Assembly (NCBI GenBank): GCA_024697065.1
Contig: JAILGE010000035.1
Span: forward strand, 35,035-99,034
Reading direction: 5' to 3'
From: Lachnospiraceae bacterium
GTDB lineage: Bacteria; Bacillota; Clostridia; Lachnospirales; Lachnospiraceae
Length of the DNA: 64,000 bases
Notes under the pieces: model-generated
The model's input: the letters and a program-made list of their open reading frames with translations, nothing else
Told to the model about the DNA's origin: nothing
Databases searched by the model: none
Translations under genes and position numbers: made by a program
Shown here: positions 1 through 8,929 of the stretch, one piece after another
Numbering within the stretch: position 1 is the first letter of the stretch
How the letters are laid out: the number at the start of each line of letters is the position of its first letter

Positions 1-39
1 GTAGCCCGGGTCCTGGAAAAATGGATCGCACGTGTGTGA

Positions 40-113
40 TAAATTAAACATGGCAAAATCAATGCCTGTATGTATAATAACAATGAAATGAAGCAATGAA
101 GGAGAAATAGGAT
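40..113 (+). promoter_or_regulatory. Leader and probable promoter of sufCBD
   Basis: A perfect TATAAT lies at 73-78 and an AAGGAG ribosome binding site at 99-104, nine bases before the sufC ATG. No good -35 box stands 17 bases upstream (CATGGC at 49-54), so the promoter is only moderately supported and may need an activator. Bases 1-39 stay open in one frame to a TGA at 37-39 and could be the tail of a preceding gene, but this is too short to name. Confidence 0.45.
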
Positions 114-848
114 ATGGCTTTGCTTGAAATCAAAAATTTAACGGCCGGGATAGAAGAGGGAGAGATCCTTCACGGCGTAAACCTTAATGTGAATGCAGGA
201 GAGACCCATGTTCTCATGGGACCCAACGGTGCCGGTAAGTCAACCCTCGGTAACGTTATAATGGGAAGCCCTGCTTACAATATCACATCCGGATCCATCA
301 TTCTGGATGGTGAGGATATCACAAAACTTTCTGCAAACGAGCGTGCAAAGAGGGGGCTTTTCATGTCTTTCCAGAATCCTCTTGAAGTACCGGGGCTTTC
401 ACTTGAAGCCTTCCTGCGCAGTGCCATTCGTGAGCAGACCGGCAAGCCGGTAAGATTCTTTCAGTACAAGAAGGATATAGAAGAGATCTGCAAGCTTCTT
501 GATATGGACGAATCATATGTTGAGCGTGATCTGAATGTGGGCTTCTCAGGCGGTGAGAAGAAGAAAGCCGAGATATTCCAGCTGCTTATGCTCAAGCCCA
601 AGCTTGCGATACTTGATGAGACGGATTCAGGTCTTGATGTAGATGCTGTACGTACGGTGTCGAAGGGGGTTGAGCATTTCGCAAAGCAGGGTGGCGCACT
701 TATCGTTATCACGCACAGCACAAGGATACTTGAGGCATTAAAGGTCGATCATACGCATGTTCTCGTGAAAGGAAAGATCGCGGCAGAAGGCGGTGCCGAT
801 ATGGTTGATGAGATCAATGCAAACGGTTTTGAAAAGTGGGTTAAATAA
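114..848 (+). CDS. sufC: Fe-S cluster assembly ATPase SufC
   Basis: Cytosolic ABC-type ATPase of the SUF machinery. It binds SufB and SufD and drives the conformational change needed to build Fe-S clusters on the SufBC2D scaffold. The 244 residues match the usual SufC length. Visible motifs are Walker A GPNGAGKS (residues 36-43), the ABC signature FSGGEKKK near 145, Walker B LAILDETDSGLD near 165, and the switch His in ITHS near 202. The Walker B and D-loop wording DETDSGLD is typical of SufC. The start is set by AAGGAG nine bases upstream. It is the first gene of sufCBD, with two bases before sufB. Confidence 0.97.
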   Translation: MALLEIKNLTAGIEEGEILHGVNLNVNAGETHVLMGPNGAGKSTLGNVIMGSPAYNITSGSIILDGEDITKLSANERAKRGLFMSFQNPLEVPGLSLEAFLRSAIREQTGKPVRFFQYKKDIEEICKLLDMDESYVERDLNVGFSGGEKKKAEIFQLLMLKPKLAILDETDSGLDVDAVRTVSKGVEHFAKQGGALIVITHSTRILEALKVDHTHVLVKGKIAAEGGADMVDEINANGFEKWVK

Positions 849-850
849 TA

Positions 851-2305
851 ATGAGTGAAATGGAAATCAGAAAAGATACTCCCATTGATATTGATGAAGG
901 AGATTCCGGTATAGTTCTTGATGATGTGGAACGCGGACTCTATGATTTCAAAGATGAGGAGAGAGAAGAAGACTTCTTTAAGGTTGATGAAGGTCTGACA
1001 GAGGAGATCGTTAAGGAGATATCCGCTGCAAAGCACGATCCCGAGTGGATGCTTGATTTCAGACTGAAGTCATTGGAGATATATAACAGACTTAAGGTGC
1101 CGGTATGGGGACCTCCCATTGACGGGTTGGATATGGCAAAGATCATTACCTATGTCAGACCTAAGACCGATATGAAGGCTGACTGGAGTGAAGTTCCCGA
1201 AGATATCAAGAATGCTTTTGAAAAGCTGGGTATCCCCAAGGCAGAGAGAGAATCTCTTGCCGGAGTGGGAGCACAGTACGATTCAGAGCTTGTATATCAC
1301 AACGTTCGTGAAGATGTTGCAAAACTCGGTGTTGTATATACGGATATGGAATCTGCCATCACCGGTGAATATGAGGATCTTGTAAAGAAGCACTTCATGA
1401 AGCTGGTGCCTCCGACAGATCATAAATTTGCTGCGCTTCATGGAGCGGTATGGTCCGGCGGATCCTTTGTATATGTACCGAAGGGAGTAAAGGTAGATAT
1501 ACCTCTTCAGTCTTATTTCAGACTGAATGCTCCCGGTGCGGGTCAGTTTGAGCACACCCTCATCATTGTTGAGGAAGGTGCGGATGTTCATTTCATAGAG
1601 GGATGTTCGGCACCTAAGTATAATATCGCAAATCTTCATGCAGGCTGTGTGGAACTCTATGTCGGAAAGAATGCACATTTAAGATATTCCACCATTGAGA
1701 ACTGGTCGAAGAATATGTATAACCTCAATACAAAGAGAGCAATCTGTGAAGAGGGCGGAACCATTGAGTGGATATCGGGTTCCTTTGGTTCTCATGAATC
1801 ATACCTCTATCCTACTTCCATACTTAAGGGAGACGGATCCCATGCGGAATTCACAGGTGTGACATTTGCGGGTAAGGGTCAGAATCTTGATACCGGTGCA
1901 CGTATGGTACATATCGGTAAGAACACATCTTCATTTATAGATACAAAGTCCATCTGCAAGAGCGGCGGTATCAGTACCTACAGAAGCAGCGTTGAGATCA
2001 GTTCTTCTGCTGAGGGCTCCAAGGCTTCGGTCAATTGCGGATCCCTGATGTTGGACAGCATCTCAAGATCCGACACTGTTCCGGCAATGGAAGTAAGTAC
2101 GGATAAGGCTGATGTGGGACATGAGGCTAAGATCGGAAAGATAGATGACGATGCTGTTTTCTATCTTATGAGCAGAGGTATAAGAGAAGCAGAAGCACGT
2201 GCGATGATAGTAAGCGGATTTGCCAATCCGGTAAGCAAAGAGCTTCCGCTTGAATATGCGGCAGAGATGAACAATCTCATAAAACTTGAGATGGAACAGG
2301 GTTAA
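851..2305 (+). CDS. sufB: Fe-S cluster assembly scaffold protein SufB
   Basis: Scaffold subunit of the SufBC2D complex, on which nascent Fe-S clusters are assembled in the cytosol. At 484 residues it is a full-length SufB. The beta-helix core is recognisable (for example KGVKVDIPLQSYFR and FIEGCSAPKYN), followed by the C-terminal segment with the conserved cysteine in NCGSLMLD (Cys396), which corresponds to the catalytic Cys of characterised SufB proteins. The tail GIREAEARAMIVSGFANPV is also typical. It is translated directly after sufC (two-base gap) and four bases before sufD. Confidence 0.97.
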   Translation: MSEMEIRKDTPIDIDEGDSGIVLDDVERGLYDFKDEEREEDFFKVDEGLTEEIVKEISAAKHDPEWMLDFRLKSLEIYNRLKVPVWGPPIDGLDMAKIITYVRPKTDMKADWSEVPEDIKNAFEKLGIPKAERESLAGVGAQYDSELVYHNVREDVAKLGVVYTDMESAITGEYEDLVKKHFMKLVPPTDHKFAALHGAVWSGGSFVYVPKGVKVDIPLQSYFRLNAPGAGQFEHTLIIVEEGADVHFIEGCSAPKYNIANLHAGCVELYVGKNAHLRYSTIENWSKNMYNLNTKRAICEEGGTIEWISGSFGSHESYLYPTSILKGDGSHAEFTGVTFAGKGQNLDTGARMVHIGKNTSSFIDTKSICKSGGISTYRSSVEISSSAEGSKASVNCGSLMLDSISRSDTVPAMEVSTDKADVGHEAKIGKIDDDAVFYLMSRGIREAEARAMIVSGFANPVSKELPLEYAAEMNNLIKLEMEQG

Positions 2306-2309
2306 GAAT

Positions 2310-3524
2310 ATGGCAGATAATATTTTGAAAGTAAATCATCTTCCGGTGCTCACATGGTTTCATAATCAGTTAAACGATGCGGAGCTTAAGGTAAGCGGAT
2401 CCACGGAAGAGGCGATCCGTACAGCGGACCATCCGGCATATCTTGTAAAGCCGGAATTCCCAAAGGAGATTAATGTTAAGGAAGGCGTATCTCCCTCCGA
2501 TCTTCTGAAGATGTATGAGGAAGAAGGTGCTTCCATAAACAGGGAGACTTATGTTGCGGGTAAATATCCCGTTTATCATGAGCAGCCTTTTGCAACGGGA
2601 ATGGGAAAAGAGATCGATGATCTTATCGTTAAGATGGGGGCTCCTGCCCGTGTTATCGAGGTCCCTGAGAATGTAAAGATCAAGGATCCCGTATATCTTC
2701 ACTATCTCTATCCGGACGGAGCGGAGGATGTTGATACCTCTCTCATCAGAATGGGCGCAGGAAGTGAACTTACGGTTATCCAGTATATGGATTCCGAGAG
2801 CCCTTCGGGAGCCGGTTTTGCGGGAACCCAGACCAGGGTCATCATGGGTAAGGGCGCAAAACTTCATCTTGTTAAGGTTCAGTGCCTTGCAGAGGGCTTT
2901 ACTTATTTCAATGATATGGGAAGCCGGCTTGAAGAGGACTCCGATTTCCGTTATACGGAGCTTTCTCTTGGTGCGAAGGAGAGCTATCTCGGTACCTATA
3001 CCGATCAGATAGGTGATGAATCAAAGTTCAGAGCCGATCTTGGATTTATCATCACCAAAGGTACATCTATAGATATCAATTACGATGATGTCTTCAGAGG
3101 AAAGAAGACAGAAGGCGTGATGCGTTTTAACGGCGTACTTATGGAAGGCGCACGTAAATCCTCAAGAGAATCCCTGGATTTCAGAAAGGGTTCCATAGAT
3201 GCCAACGGAGATGAGGAAGAAAACATCCTTATGCTCGGCAAGAATATCGAGAACAAGACCATACCTCTCATCCTCGGTGAGGAAGAAAAGGTAAACGGAA
3301 GACATGCGGCTTCATCCGGTAAGCTTTCTGAGGATATGCTCTTCTATATGGAGACCAGAGGTATTGATGAGCGTGCTGCAAGAGAGATGATGATCAGATC
3401 CAATATCTCGAGAGTAAGCCGTCTTATCCCCAATGATGAGATAAGAGCGGCAGCAGATGCCTTTATCGACAGACTCTTCGCTAACTGCGACGGTGACTGC
3501 AAGAATTGTCCGTCCCACAACTGA
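2310..3524 (+). CDS. sufD: Fe-S cluster assembly protein SufD
   Basis: SufB paralogue that completes the SufBC2D scaffold. I chose the ATG at 2310 (MADNILKVNHLP), four bases after the sufB stop with AACAGGG upstream, rather than the overlapping TTG at 2286. The protein has 404 residues. The conserved SufD histidine is present in GRHAAS (His332). The C-terminal GIDERAAREMMIRSNISRV matches the SufB/SufD family, and the protein ends in a small Cys cluster (NCDGDCKNCPSHN) that could bind metal; that last point is only an observation. No sufS or sufU follows: a terminator closes the operon. Confidence 0.95.
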   Translation: MADNILKVNHLPVLTWFHNQLNDAELKVSGSTEEAIRTADHPAYLVKPEFPKEINVKEGVSPSDLLKMYEEEGASINRETYVAGKYPVYHEQPFATGMGKEIDDLIVKMGAPARVIEVPENVKIKDPVYLHYLYPDGAEDVDTSLIRMGAGSELTVIQYMDSESPSGAGFAGTQTRVIMGKGAKLHLVKVQCLAEGFTYFNDMGSRLEEDSDFRYTELSLGAKESYLGTYTDQIGDESKFRADLGFIITKGTSIDINYDDVFRGKKTEGVMRFNGVLMEGARKSSRESLDFRKGSIDANGDEEENILMLGKNIENKTIPLILGEEEKVNGRHAASSGKLSEDMLFYMETRGIDERAAREMMIRSNISRVSRLIPNDEIRAAADAFIDRLFANCDGDCKNCPSHN

Positions 3525-3545
3525 TAACAGCGAAATATCTTAAAA

Positions 3546-3579
3546 GACGCTCTTCGTATTCGCGGAGGGCGTCTTTTTT
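3546..3579 (+). terminator. Rho-independent terminator of sufCBD
   Basis: A GC-rich hairpin (GACGCTCTTCG paired with CGCGGAGGGCGTC, including G-U pairs, loop TATT) is followed directly by a run of T at 3573-3579. It begins 21 bases after the sufD stop. Confidence 0.9.
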
Positions 3580-3618
3580 ATTCTGTCGCAGCAAGCGTGA
3601 AAAATGCAAGCCCCTACG

Positions 3619-4698
3619 TTAGTAAATATACACTGCGGTTCCGGCGGGAACTACGTCCTGGATGTATTTAGCGTCATCTATGTCAAGTCTTACGCAGCCG
3701 TGGGAGAGGCTTCTTCCGAGACGGCCGCTCTTTATCTTCTTTGTGCCCGGATAGTAGAGAACTGAATGGAAGAGATATTCGCTTCCCCTGAATGAAGAGT
3801 AGTAATAACAGGTGTAATCGGGAGTTCCGAAAGAGTATCCCTTTCCGCCTATCCTGAATGTTCCTCTGGGTGTGGAGTTGCTTGCACCTGTGGAGCAAAG
3901 GTCAGTCATGATGCAGTCCCAGCTGCATCCGGTCCACTGATATACACCTATACGGTGTTCCTTGATGCTTACTGCAACGAGATAATTGGTGGCACTTGTA
4001 AGCCCCTGGACATGCGCATTGATCTCGGGAGATTCAAGACCGGTGCTGATACCGCCGAGATATTCCGAAACACCGTTTACGGTAGCATAAGCATGAACAT
4101 TGAGTACTCTGCAGCTGCCCAGGTATCCGAGATTGCCTATCTGAACGGATGCGGCATACTGACCGGGAGATACTTTTTTTGCGGATAACTGAGTAAGGTC
4201 ATCCTGACCGTCCTTCTCTGACCAGAGGAATAAAGTGATATCTCCGTCGGGTGTAACGGAAGGATTGATGATGCCGATGGATGCGGTACCGTTTCCGGCA
4301 TTCGAAGCATAGATATAATTAAGAGGAGCGATATTGGTATCTATCGTATTAATGGGGACAGAGGTTCCGTCGGGATAGTTGAGAAATCCCTGTATGGTAT
4401 AAGTACCGAATTCATAATTGTGGTCGTTTACATCGATCACTGCCTTATAGGTTCCGTCAGCCATGGGAGCGGCTGCCTGTGTAAATATGTCATCCTGACC
4501 GTTTGCCTGTGTCCAGGAGTAAACCATTACATTTACACCAAAGGGTACATTTTTGAATTCCACAAGGATCTGTCCGGATGTACCGTTGGCGTATACAACA
4601 CTCATTTCAGTGGCATCTGCCGCCGATGAAGAAACAGGAGTGATGATGGTGATCGATGTGATGAGTAATGCGAGGATTCCGGTTAGTATTTTTTTCAT
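3619..4698 (-). CDS. L,D-transpeptidase (YkuD fold) with two GBS Bsp-like repeats
   Basis: Secreted cell-wall enzyme expected to form 3-3 peptidoglycan cross-links or attach proteins to the wall. The start at 4698 (MKKILTGILALL) has GGAAGGA upstream on the minus strand and gives 359 residues with a clean signal peptide. Two homologous modules of about 90 residues follow, each with a YSWxxxxGQDD or LWSxxDGQDD line, resembling GBS Bsp-like repeats. The C-terminal YkuD domain ends with the catalytic SHGCVR motif (His333, Cys335). It stands alone, convergent with sufD and divergent from the GH94 gene. The role of the repeats (wall or glycan binding) is inference. Confidence 0.9.
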   Translation of the reverse strand: MKKILTGILALLITSITIITPVSSSAADATEMSVVYANGTSGQILVEFKNVPFGVNVMVYSWTQANGQDDIFTQAAAPMADGTYKAVIDVNDHNYEFGTYTIQGFLNYPDGTSVPINTIDTNIAPLNYIYASNAGNGTASIGIINPSVTPDGDITLFLWSEKDGQDDLTQLSAKKVSPGQYAASVQIGNLGYLGSCRVLNVHAYATVNGVSEYLGGISTGLESPEINAHVQGLTSATNYLVAVSIKEHRIGVYQWTGCSWDCIMTDLCSTGASNSTPRGTFRIGGKGYSFGTPDYTCYYYSSFRGSEYLFHSVLYYPGTKKIKSGRLGRSLSHGCVRLDIDDAKYIQDVVPAGTAVYIY

Positions 4699-4992
4699 AA
4701 GGATTTTCCTTCCCTGGATTATTCTGGCCGGTGAAAACAAAGAAGAAAATCAGATGAGGCGCATGCCCGGCAAGTAAGAAAATTTTATCATATCGGAAAG
4801 TCGATAGCTATCCCCGCCGGGAGTGATAACACATTTTCAACTGTTTTTTATGATATGCATAAGAGTGACAGGAACAGGCTCAGGTCATCACCCTTGCATG
4901 CATATGTAGGAAATTTTATAATTACCGCGAAGGTATATTTGCCCCGTTGCGGGTGATGAAAAAGATGAGAGATCTGATTTTCAGGAGGTTAT

Positions 4993-7395
4993 ATGAAATA
5001 CGGACATTTCGATCTTGAAGCTAAAGAATATGTTATAGACAGGCCCGATACGCCGGCTCCCTGGTGTAATTATCTGGGTTCTCCGGAATACGGTGCTATC
5101 ATTTCCGGTAATGCAGAGGGGTACAGCTTTGTAAAAAGCGGAGCCAATGGCAGGATCACACGTTTCCGTTTCAATTCATCAATGTCACTTCCCGGAAGAT
5201 TTATCTATATAAGAGATAACGAGTCAAAGGACTACTGGTCGGCTACGTGGAAGCCGGTTCAGAAGAGTCTTGACACATATAAATATTCAATGCGTCACGG
5301 TACGGCTTATTCGGTTGCAACTGCAGAATATGCGGATATTAAGAGCGAAGTGACCTATTACGTCCCCCTGGGAAAGACTTATGAAGTATGGAATGCCCTG
5401 ATCACAAATACCGGCAGCAGCGAAAGAGACATTTCGGTATTCAGCTGTGTGGAATTTACCAATGAGGATAATTACGAGCAGGATCAGGTTAATCTTCAAT
5501 ATACGGAATTTATCTCACGAACTGAGTTTAAGGAAAACAAGCTGATCCAGCATATCAATGAATTTGTAAAAGTGGATCCGAACGGCGGTAAGGGGCATCA
5601 GCAGAGATTTATCGGCCTTGCGGGTGAAAAGGTGACGGATGCCTGCGGAAGCCTGGATGATTTTATCGGACGGAGCCGTACATTTGCCAATCCCGAAGCT
5701 GTTGAGAAGGGCGAATGTGGAATGAAGATGAATTATAATCTGAATTCCTGCGGCACACTTCAAAGCAGAGTTACCCTTGCTCCCGGAGAGACAGGGAGAT
5801 TTACATTTATCCTGGGCAGCAAGACAGAAGAGGAAGCTGATGAGATACTGAAGGGATATGAGGATGCATCAGTTCCGGAGAAAGAAGTTGAAGCTCTGAA
5901 GAAATACTGGCATGGCGAGCTTTCTCATTTTTCCGTAAAGACTCCCTCTGAGGAATTCAACAATATGATAAATGTATGGAACGCTTATCAGTGTTTCATT
6001 ACATTCACCTGGTCTCGTGCAGCCTCTCTTTTGTATTGCGGACAGCGTAACGGATACGGATACCGTGATACGGTGCAGGATATACAGGGAGTGATACATC
6101 AGGATCCGGAAATGGCTCTTGAGAAGATAAGATTTATGCTCTCGGCTCAGGTGGATAACGGTGCGGGGCTTCCGCTTGTTAAGTTCCACCACAATGCGGG
6201 ACATGAAAATACTCCTGACGATCCCGCATACGTTAAGGAGACGGGACATCCTTCCTATCGTGCAGATGATGCGTTATGGCTCTTTCCAACTGTATATAAA
6301 TATATTTCCGAAACCGGAAACAAAGAGTTTCTTGATGAGAAGATAGTATATGCAAACGGTGGCGAGGATACGGTTTATGATCACTTAAAGAGAGCGGTGA
6401 AGTTTTCTCTCTATCACTCCGGAAGTCACGGCATGCCTGCCGGCCTCCATGCAGACTGGAATGACTGTCTGCGTCTCGGAGCCGCAGGTGAATCCACCTT
6501 CGTTGCTTTTCAGCTTTATTATGCCTTCAATATGATGAAAGAGATAGCTTTATCCAGAGGCGATGATGAATATGCATCTTTTATGGAAGAAAACAAAAAG
6601 TCTCTGGGGGATGCACTTTCAGGGTGCTGGGACAAAGATCGTTTTATCAGAGGCATACGAGAAGATGGTGTGGTTGTCGGCGCTGCTGCGGATCCCGAAG
6701 CAAATATGTGGTTAAATCCTCAAAGCTGGTCCGTGATATCAGGCTTTGCAAATGAGGCACAGAGCGATACAGCAATGGAAAGTGTACACAGATTACTCAA
6801 CACTCCTTATGGAGCAAAGATCGTGACACCGCCCTACAGATATCATGCATTCCCCGGAGCTCTCATGCAGGTATTTAATCCCGGAACCAAGGAGAACGGC
6901 GGTATCTTCTCCCAGTCCCAGGGATGGCTTATACTTGCTGAAGCCCTGAGAGGCAGGGGAGATCGTGCTTTTGAATATTTTATGGAATCATCACCTGCAG
7001 CCATGAATGATGATGCTGACAGGCGTCTCATAGAGCCCTATGTACACGGACAGTTTACCGAGTCTGATGATTCGCCCGTTCCGGGACGTGCGCATGTTCA
7101 CTGGCTTACAGGAACAGCTTCGACTGTTATGGTGGGATGTGTGGAAGGTATCTGCGGTATACGTCCGACCTTTGACGGTATCAGGATATCCCCTGCCATA
7201 TCTTCCAAGTGGAATGGCATGGAGATCGAGAAGGATTTCAGAGGAAAGCACCTTTCCATAAAGATCAAGAATCCGGATCACCTTGAAAGCGGTGTAAAGA
7301 GTATCATGCTGAACGGTGAGACCATCGATGGCGACTATATCCCCGCAGATAAACTTACACGGAACAATGATATAGAGATAACGCTTACAAAATAG
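4993..7395 (+). CDS. GH94 glycoside phosphorylase (chitobiose/cellobiose phosphorylase-like)
   Basis: Cytosolic inverting phosphorylase that splits a beta-linked disaccharide with phosphate to give a sugar 1-phosphate, saving ATP. All 800 residues resemble GH94: an N-terminal beta-sandwich beginning RPDTPAPWCNYLG, an alpha/alpha barrel with GYGYRDTVQDIQG, and the catalytic DWND (488-491, Asp491 the likely proton donor), then PYGAKIVTPPY and NGGIFSQSQGW. The RPDxPAPW and GYRDTxQD wording recalls the N,N'-diacetylchitobiose phosphorylase branch more than classical cellobiose phosphorylase, but substrate cannot be decided by eye. AGGAGG lies just upstream. No transporter or other glycan gene is adjacent, and the 294-base upstream gap shows no clear promoter. 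Confidence 0.92.
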   Translation: MKYGHFDLEAKEYVIDRPDTPAPWCNYLGSPEYGAIISGNAEGYSFVKSGANGRITRFRFNSSMSLPGRFIYIRDNESKDYWSATWKPVQKSLDTYKYSMRHGTAYSVATAEYADIKSEVTYYVPLGKTYEVWNALITNTGSSERDISVFSCVEFTNEDNYEQDQVNLQYTEFISRTEFKENKLIQHINEFVKVDPNGGKGHQQRFIGLAGEKVTDACGSLDDFIGRSRTFANPEAVEKGECGMKMNYNLNSCGTLQSRVTLAPGETGRFTFILGSKTEEEADEILKGYEDASVPEKEVEALKKYWHGELSHFSVKTPSEEFNNMINVWNAYQCFITFTWSRAASLLYCGQRNGYGYRDTVQDIQGVIHQDPEMALEKIRFMLSAQVDNGAGLPLVKFHHNAGHENTPDDPAYVKETGHPSYRADDALWLFPTVYKYISETGNKEFLDEKIVYANGGEDTVYDHLKRAVKFSLYHSGSHGMPAGLHADWNDCLRLGAAGESTFVAFQLYYAFNMMKEIALSRGDDEYASFMEENKKSLGDALSGCWDKDRFIRGIREDGVVVGAAADPEANMWLNPQSWSVISGFANEAQSDTAMESVHRLLNTPYGAKIVTPPYRYHAFPGALMQVFNPGTKENGGIFSQSQGWLILAEALRGRGDRAFEYFMESSPAAMNDDADRRLIEPYVHGQFTESDDSPVPGRAHVHWLTGTASTVMVGCVEGICGIRPTFDGIRISPAISSKWNGMEIEKDFRGKHLSIKIKNPDHLESGVKSIMLNGETIDGDYIPADKLTRNNDIEITLTK

Positions 7396-7476
7396 GAATA
7401 AGCGGATTTTGACGATTGAACAGTATTTTTTTGCTTACCAATAACCTCTGAAATTTCAATAATTGACAAAGGACCA

Positions 7477-7654
7477 AATAAAGGAAGACATTATTATTTT
7501 TCACGATAGCACCGCTGCGCCGGTGCTATTGTGCCTTAGAGGACATCTGTATGAATACTGTATACCGGAAGTGCTTATGTTGTGTATAGCAGTAGATTTT
7601 TAAATTCGGCCGTCAATAAGCTACGATTATCATATATGGGATTACTACGACTGG
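7477..7654 (+). repeat. Direct repeat copy A bounding the accessory cassette
   Basis: About 178 bases nearly identical to 10558-10741. Only two substitutions and one 6-base indel were seen by eye. It contains a perfect 9-bp hairpin (ATAGCACCG, loop CTGCGC, CGGTGCTAT at about 7506-7529). In copy B the hairpin extends to 13 bp, and the single difference in copy A keeps a G-U pair. Homology stops abruptly after CTGG at 7654. Confidence 0.9.
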
Positions 7655-7765
7655 GATCCGGGAGAGGATGGACTGTATTCGCTTAATACGTTTAATTACG
7701 CTTGCTATTTTTTTACTATAGGAAAAATGCAAGGAATGGCTTTTACTCATTCTGATTATTTTTGA
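7604..7765 (+). pseudogene. Open-frame remnant resembling the C-terminal tip of a lost protein
   Basis: An open frame without a start codon runs from just after a TAA at 7601 to TGA at 7763-7765, reading IRPSISYDYHIWDYYDW and then DPGEDGLYSLNTF to a Phe terminus. The first part is repeated in frame at 10685-10741, where a 6-base indel adds two residues, and then the two tails differ completely. It ends 14 bases before the next gene. This looks like the end of a deleted gene, possibly a toxin tip followed by its immunity gene, but no family was recognised. Confidence 0.4.
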
Positions 7766-7779
7766 AAGGGAATGGATAT

Positions 7780-8151
7780 ATGAAAAAGAATAAAAGGCCT
7801 CTGATAGTTTTATTAATAATTTTTTTACTGATTTCTATTCCCATTATCATTAAGGGGATAAATAGATATGGAAATAATTGGATAGATATCAGCAAGAATC
7901 CGGCTATTTGCCATTATGAAGAGAGGGAATATTATGAGATTAGTTGGTCGGAGTATATGGGAATAAAAGGGGAGGAATTCGAATATATGGACAAGTATAT
8001 AGTTAATGGGAAACCAAACATAATTATATATTATTTACCAACGATAATGTCGTTTAGGGTAGGGGAGTTAAGGAATAGTGAAGGTAAACCTATCGCTTTG
8101 GTTATTACCGGACATGATGTAGAACAAAGATACTTTAAACTGTCGGAATAA
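7780..8151 (+). CDS. Small membrane-anchored protein, YGxNWID family, paralogue 1
   Basis: Unrecognised 123-residue protein. The ATG at 7780 has AAAGGG about eight bases upstream; an in-frame TTG at 7762 is less likely. One N-terminal hydrophobic segment (about residues 8-23) after a Lys-rich start suggests a signal anchor with the rest outside the membrane. It shares MKK..hydrophobic..RYGNNWIDISKNP, YYEIS, VGE.R...G.PIALVI and a terminal YFKLSE with the proteins at 9516-9911 and 10156-10554. Codon use is more AT-rich than in the flanking metabolic genes, which suggests recent acquisition. An immunity-type role is possible but unproven. Confidence 0.75.
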   Translation: MKKNKRPLIVLLIIFLLISIPIIIKGINRYGNNWIDISKNPAICHYEEREYYEISWSEYMGIKGEEFEYMDKYIVNGKPNIIIYYLPTIMSFRVGELRNSEGKPIALVITGHDVEQRYFKLSE

Positions 8152-8312
8152 GATGAGTGACCTATGAAGAATAAAAAGAAAGAAGTATCCGGGATGAAGT
8201 AAAGAAATATGAGGAGGGATATCTTGCCTCTCATAATTGGGAGACTGAGACAAGTTGTTGTGATACATCTTTTCTTACAGCTGACGGCGATAATAGTGAT
8301 TGGATTGATGAA

Positions 8313-8927
8313 ATGTGGGAAGAATTTGACAACACCTGTTCATTTTCAAGAGCAGCACAAACAAAGAAAAAAGAGCTGATAGAAAAAGGCGTTGCTGAAG
8401 AAAATATTAAGTATTTTAGGATTGATGGAGGACAGGAATTACTCGATCTGTGGAATGACACGTGGACGGGATATAAAAGAGTGCAGGAACTGCATTTATT
8501 TTCACATGGAAAACCGGGGACTCCTGAGGTGTATTGCGGAACTACAGGATATATTTGCGAGGAAATTTATAAAAAACTGAATTTCTCATCAAATGCTGGT
8601 TGCTATTTTTACGGATGCAATATTGCTAATATTTCTAAATACATGAACAAATTTGCAACAAATCAAAATGTCATAACTTATGCATTTGATGAGGGAACTA
8701 GTTTTTCAGGGGATTACAGTAAGAAAACAAGTATACTTTTTCCTGGTGGAGATGTTTATCTTGCTCCGTATGTTATCCCCGGAGAGAAATCCTGGCGTGA
8801 AGTTGACACCAACGAATGGTATGCAGTTTTGGTAGTGGCACCACGTCAATTAGTATTGAATGGAACGCTACATATCAGAGGGCGTAAACCATTTCGTAGG
8901 TTTTATCCGGAACAGGGAGATGATTAA
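8313..8927 (+). CDS. Caspase-like (DUF4347-like) domain protein, probably 5'-truncated or frame-broken
   Basis: Hypothetical protein of 204 residues if translation starts at the only in-frame ATG (8313), which lacks a Shine-Dalgarno sequence. The frame stays open upstream to 8175 without any ATG, GTG or TTG, and a short MKNKKKEVSGMK frame begins at 8164 one base out of register, so a frameshift or loss of the 5' part is likely. The core has LHLFSHGKPGTPEVYCG (His65), then CYFYGCNIANIS (Cys102). The pattern SHGxxG followed by a strand ending YGCN matches the His/Cys dyad of clan CD caspase-like domains such as DUF4347. Enzyme activity and the domain call are inference. It ends two bases before the next gene. 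Confidence 0.6.
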   Translation: MWEEFDNTCSFSRAAQTKKKELIEKGVAEENIKYFRIDGGQELLDLWNDTWTGYKRVQELHLFSHGKPGTPEVYCGTTGYICEEIYKKLNFSSNAGCYFYGCNIANISKYMNKFATNQNVITYAFDEGTSFSGDYSKKTSILFPGGDVYLAPYVIPGEKSWREVDTNEWYAVLVVAPRQLVLNGTLHIRGRKPFRRFYPEQGDD

Positions 8928-8929
8928 AG

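Noticed and set aside
7506..7529. Repeat hairpin as a rho-independent terminator
   Set aside because: No T run follows it on either strand.
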